In this document: positions 5,852 through 5,974 of the stretch, piece by piece
Numbering within the stretch: the first letter of the stretch is position 1
How the letters are laid out: every line of letters begins with the position of its first letter
NCBI GenBank assembly: GCA_004556395.1
Contig: SFHK01000095.1
Coordinates: forward strand, 1-5,974
Length of the DNA stretch: 5,974 bases
Direction of reading: 5' to 3'
From: Clostridiales bacterium
GTDB lineage: Bacteria; Bacillota; Clostridia; Christensenellales; Aristaeellaceae
Made by a program: the position numbers and the translations under genes
The notes under the pieces: generated by a model
What the model was told of the DNA's origin: nothing
Databases searched by the model: none
What the model saw: only the letters and a program-made list of their open reading frames with translations

Positions 5852-5871
5852 GCCGATTTTTGCGAATCGGC
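5852..5871 (-). promoter_or_regulatory. Stem-loop in the leader upstream of the LoaP-like gene
   Basis: A perfect 7-bp inverted repeat (GCCGATT and AATCGGC) encloses a 6-nt loop, about 20 nt upstream of the longer possible start of the LoaP-like gene. No run of T follows it on the minus strand, so it is not an intrinsic terminator. LoaP proteins are known to bind an RNA hairpin in the leaders of their target operons, so this could be a recognition or autoregulatory element. That link is inference. No convincing promoter was found between here and the right edge. Confidence 0.35.
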
Positions 5872-5974
5872 CTCCTCGGCTTCGTTGCTTCCTTACGTAT
5901 GTCTCACCCTCCGCCGCACCGCTGCTCTCAGTCGTGTACGCCGTCCGATAAGCTGTCTTCCGTATAACCGTCTT

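Noticed and set aside
5849..5974. Possible 3' end of another minus-strand gene entering from the right edge
   Set aside because: One frame is open for 41 codons to a TGA at 5851-5849 and another for 14 codons to a TGA at 5930-5928. Neither shows a recognisable motif, and the window is too short to choose.

Overview
The window is GC-rich bacterial DNA in which seven genes all read on the minus strand. It is the start of an exopolysaccharide or capsule operon of the Firmicutes type. The best guess for the host is a high-GC member of the Clostridia. This rests on the gene set: a LoaP-like NusG paralogue, an LCP-family ligase of the form seen in Clostridia, a split CpsC/CpsD tyrosine kinase and a PHP-type CpsB phosphatase. 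The Shine-Dalgarno sites are strong, and GTG and TTG starts are used.

In transcription order (right to left) the window holds: a leader of about 145 nt with a 7-bp stem-loop; a LoaP-like antiterminator (5766-5269); a membrane-anchored LCP protein (start about 5249, end 4212); a secreted protein of unknown function made of two copies of one domain (4167-3010); a 79-nt gap holding a nested hairpin; CpsC (2930-2082); CpsD (2085-1339); CpsB (1342-602); a 39-nt gap with a candidate internal promoter; a soluble S24/S26 serine-peptidase-like protein (562-86); and at the left edge a 70-bp near-copy of that gene's 3' end.

The likely logic is as follows. The LoaP-like protein, encoded first, would let RNA polymerase read through the long downstream operon. 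CpsC, CpsD and CpsB form the tyrosine-phosphorylation module that controls polymerisation and export. The three genes are translationally coupled by two ATGA overlaps. The LCP protein would transfer the finished polymer to the cell envelope. The secreted duplicated protein, encoded between LCP and CpsC, is presumably an envelope accessory factor. Glycosyltransferases and flippase genes are not in the window and would be expected to the left.

The least explained elements are the duplicated secreted protein, the soluble peptidase with its own possible promoter and duplicated 3' end, and the nested hairpin that abuts the CpsC ribosome-binding site. No RNA gene, CRISPR array, insertion sequence or convincing intrinsic terminator was seen.
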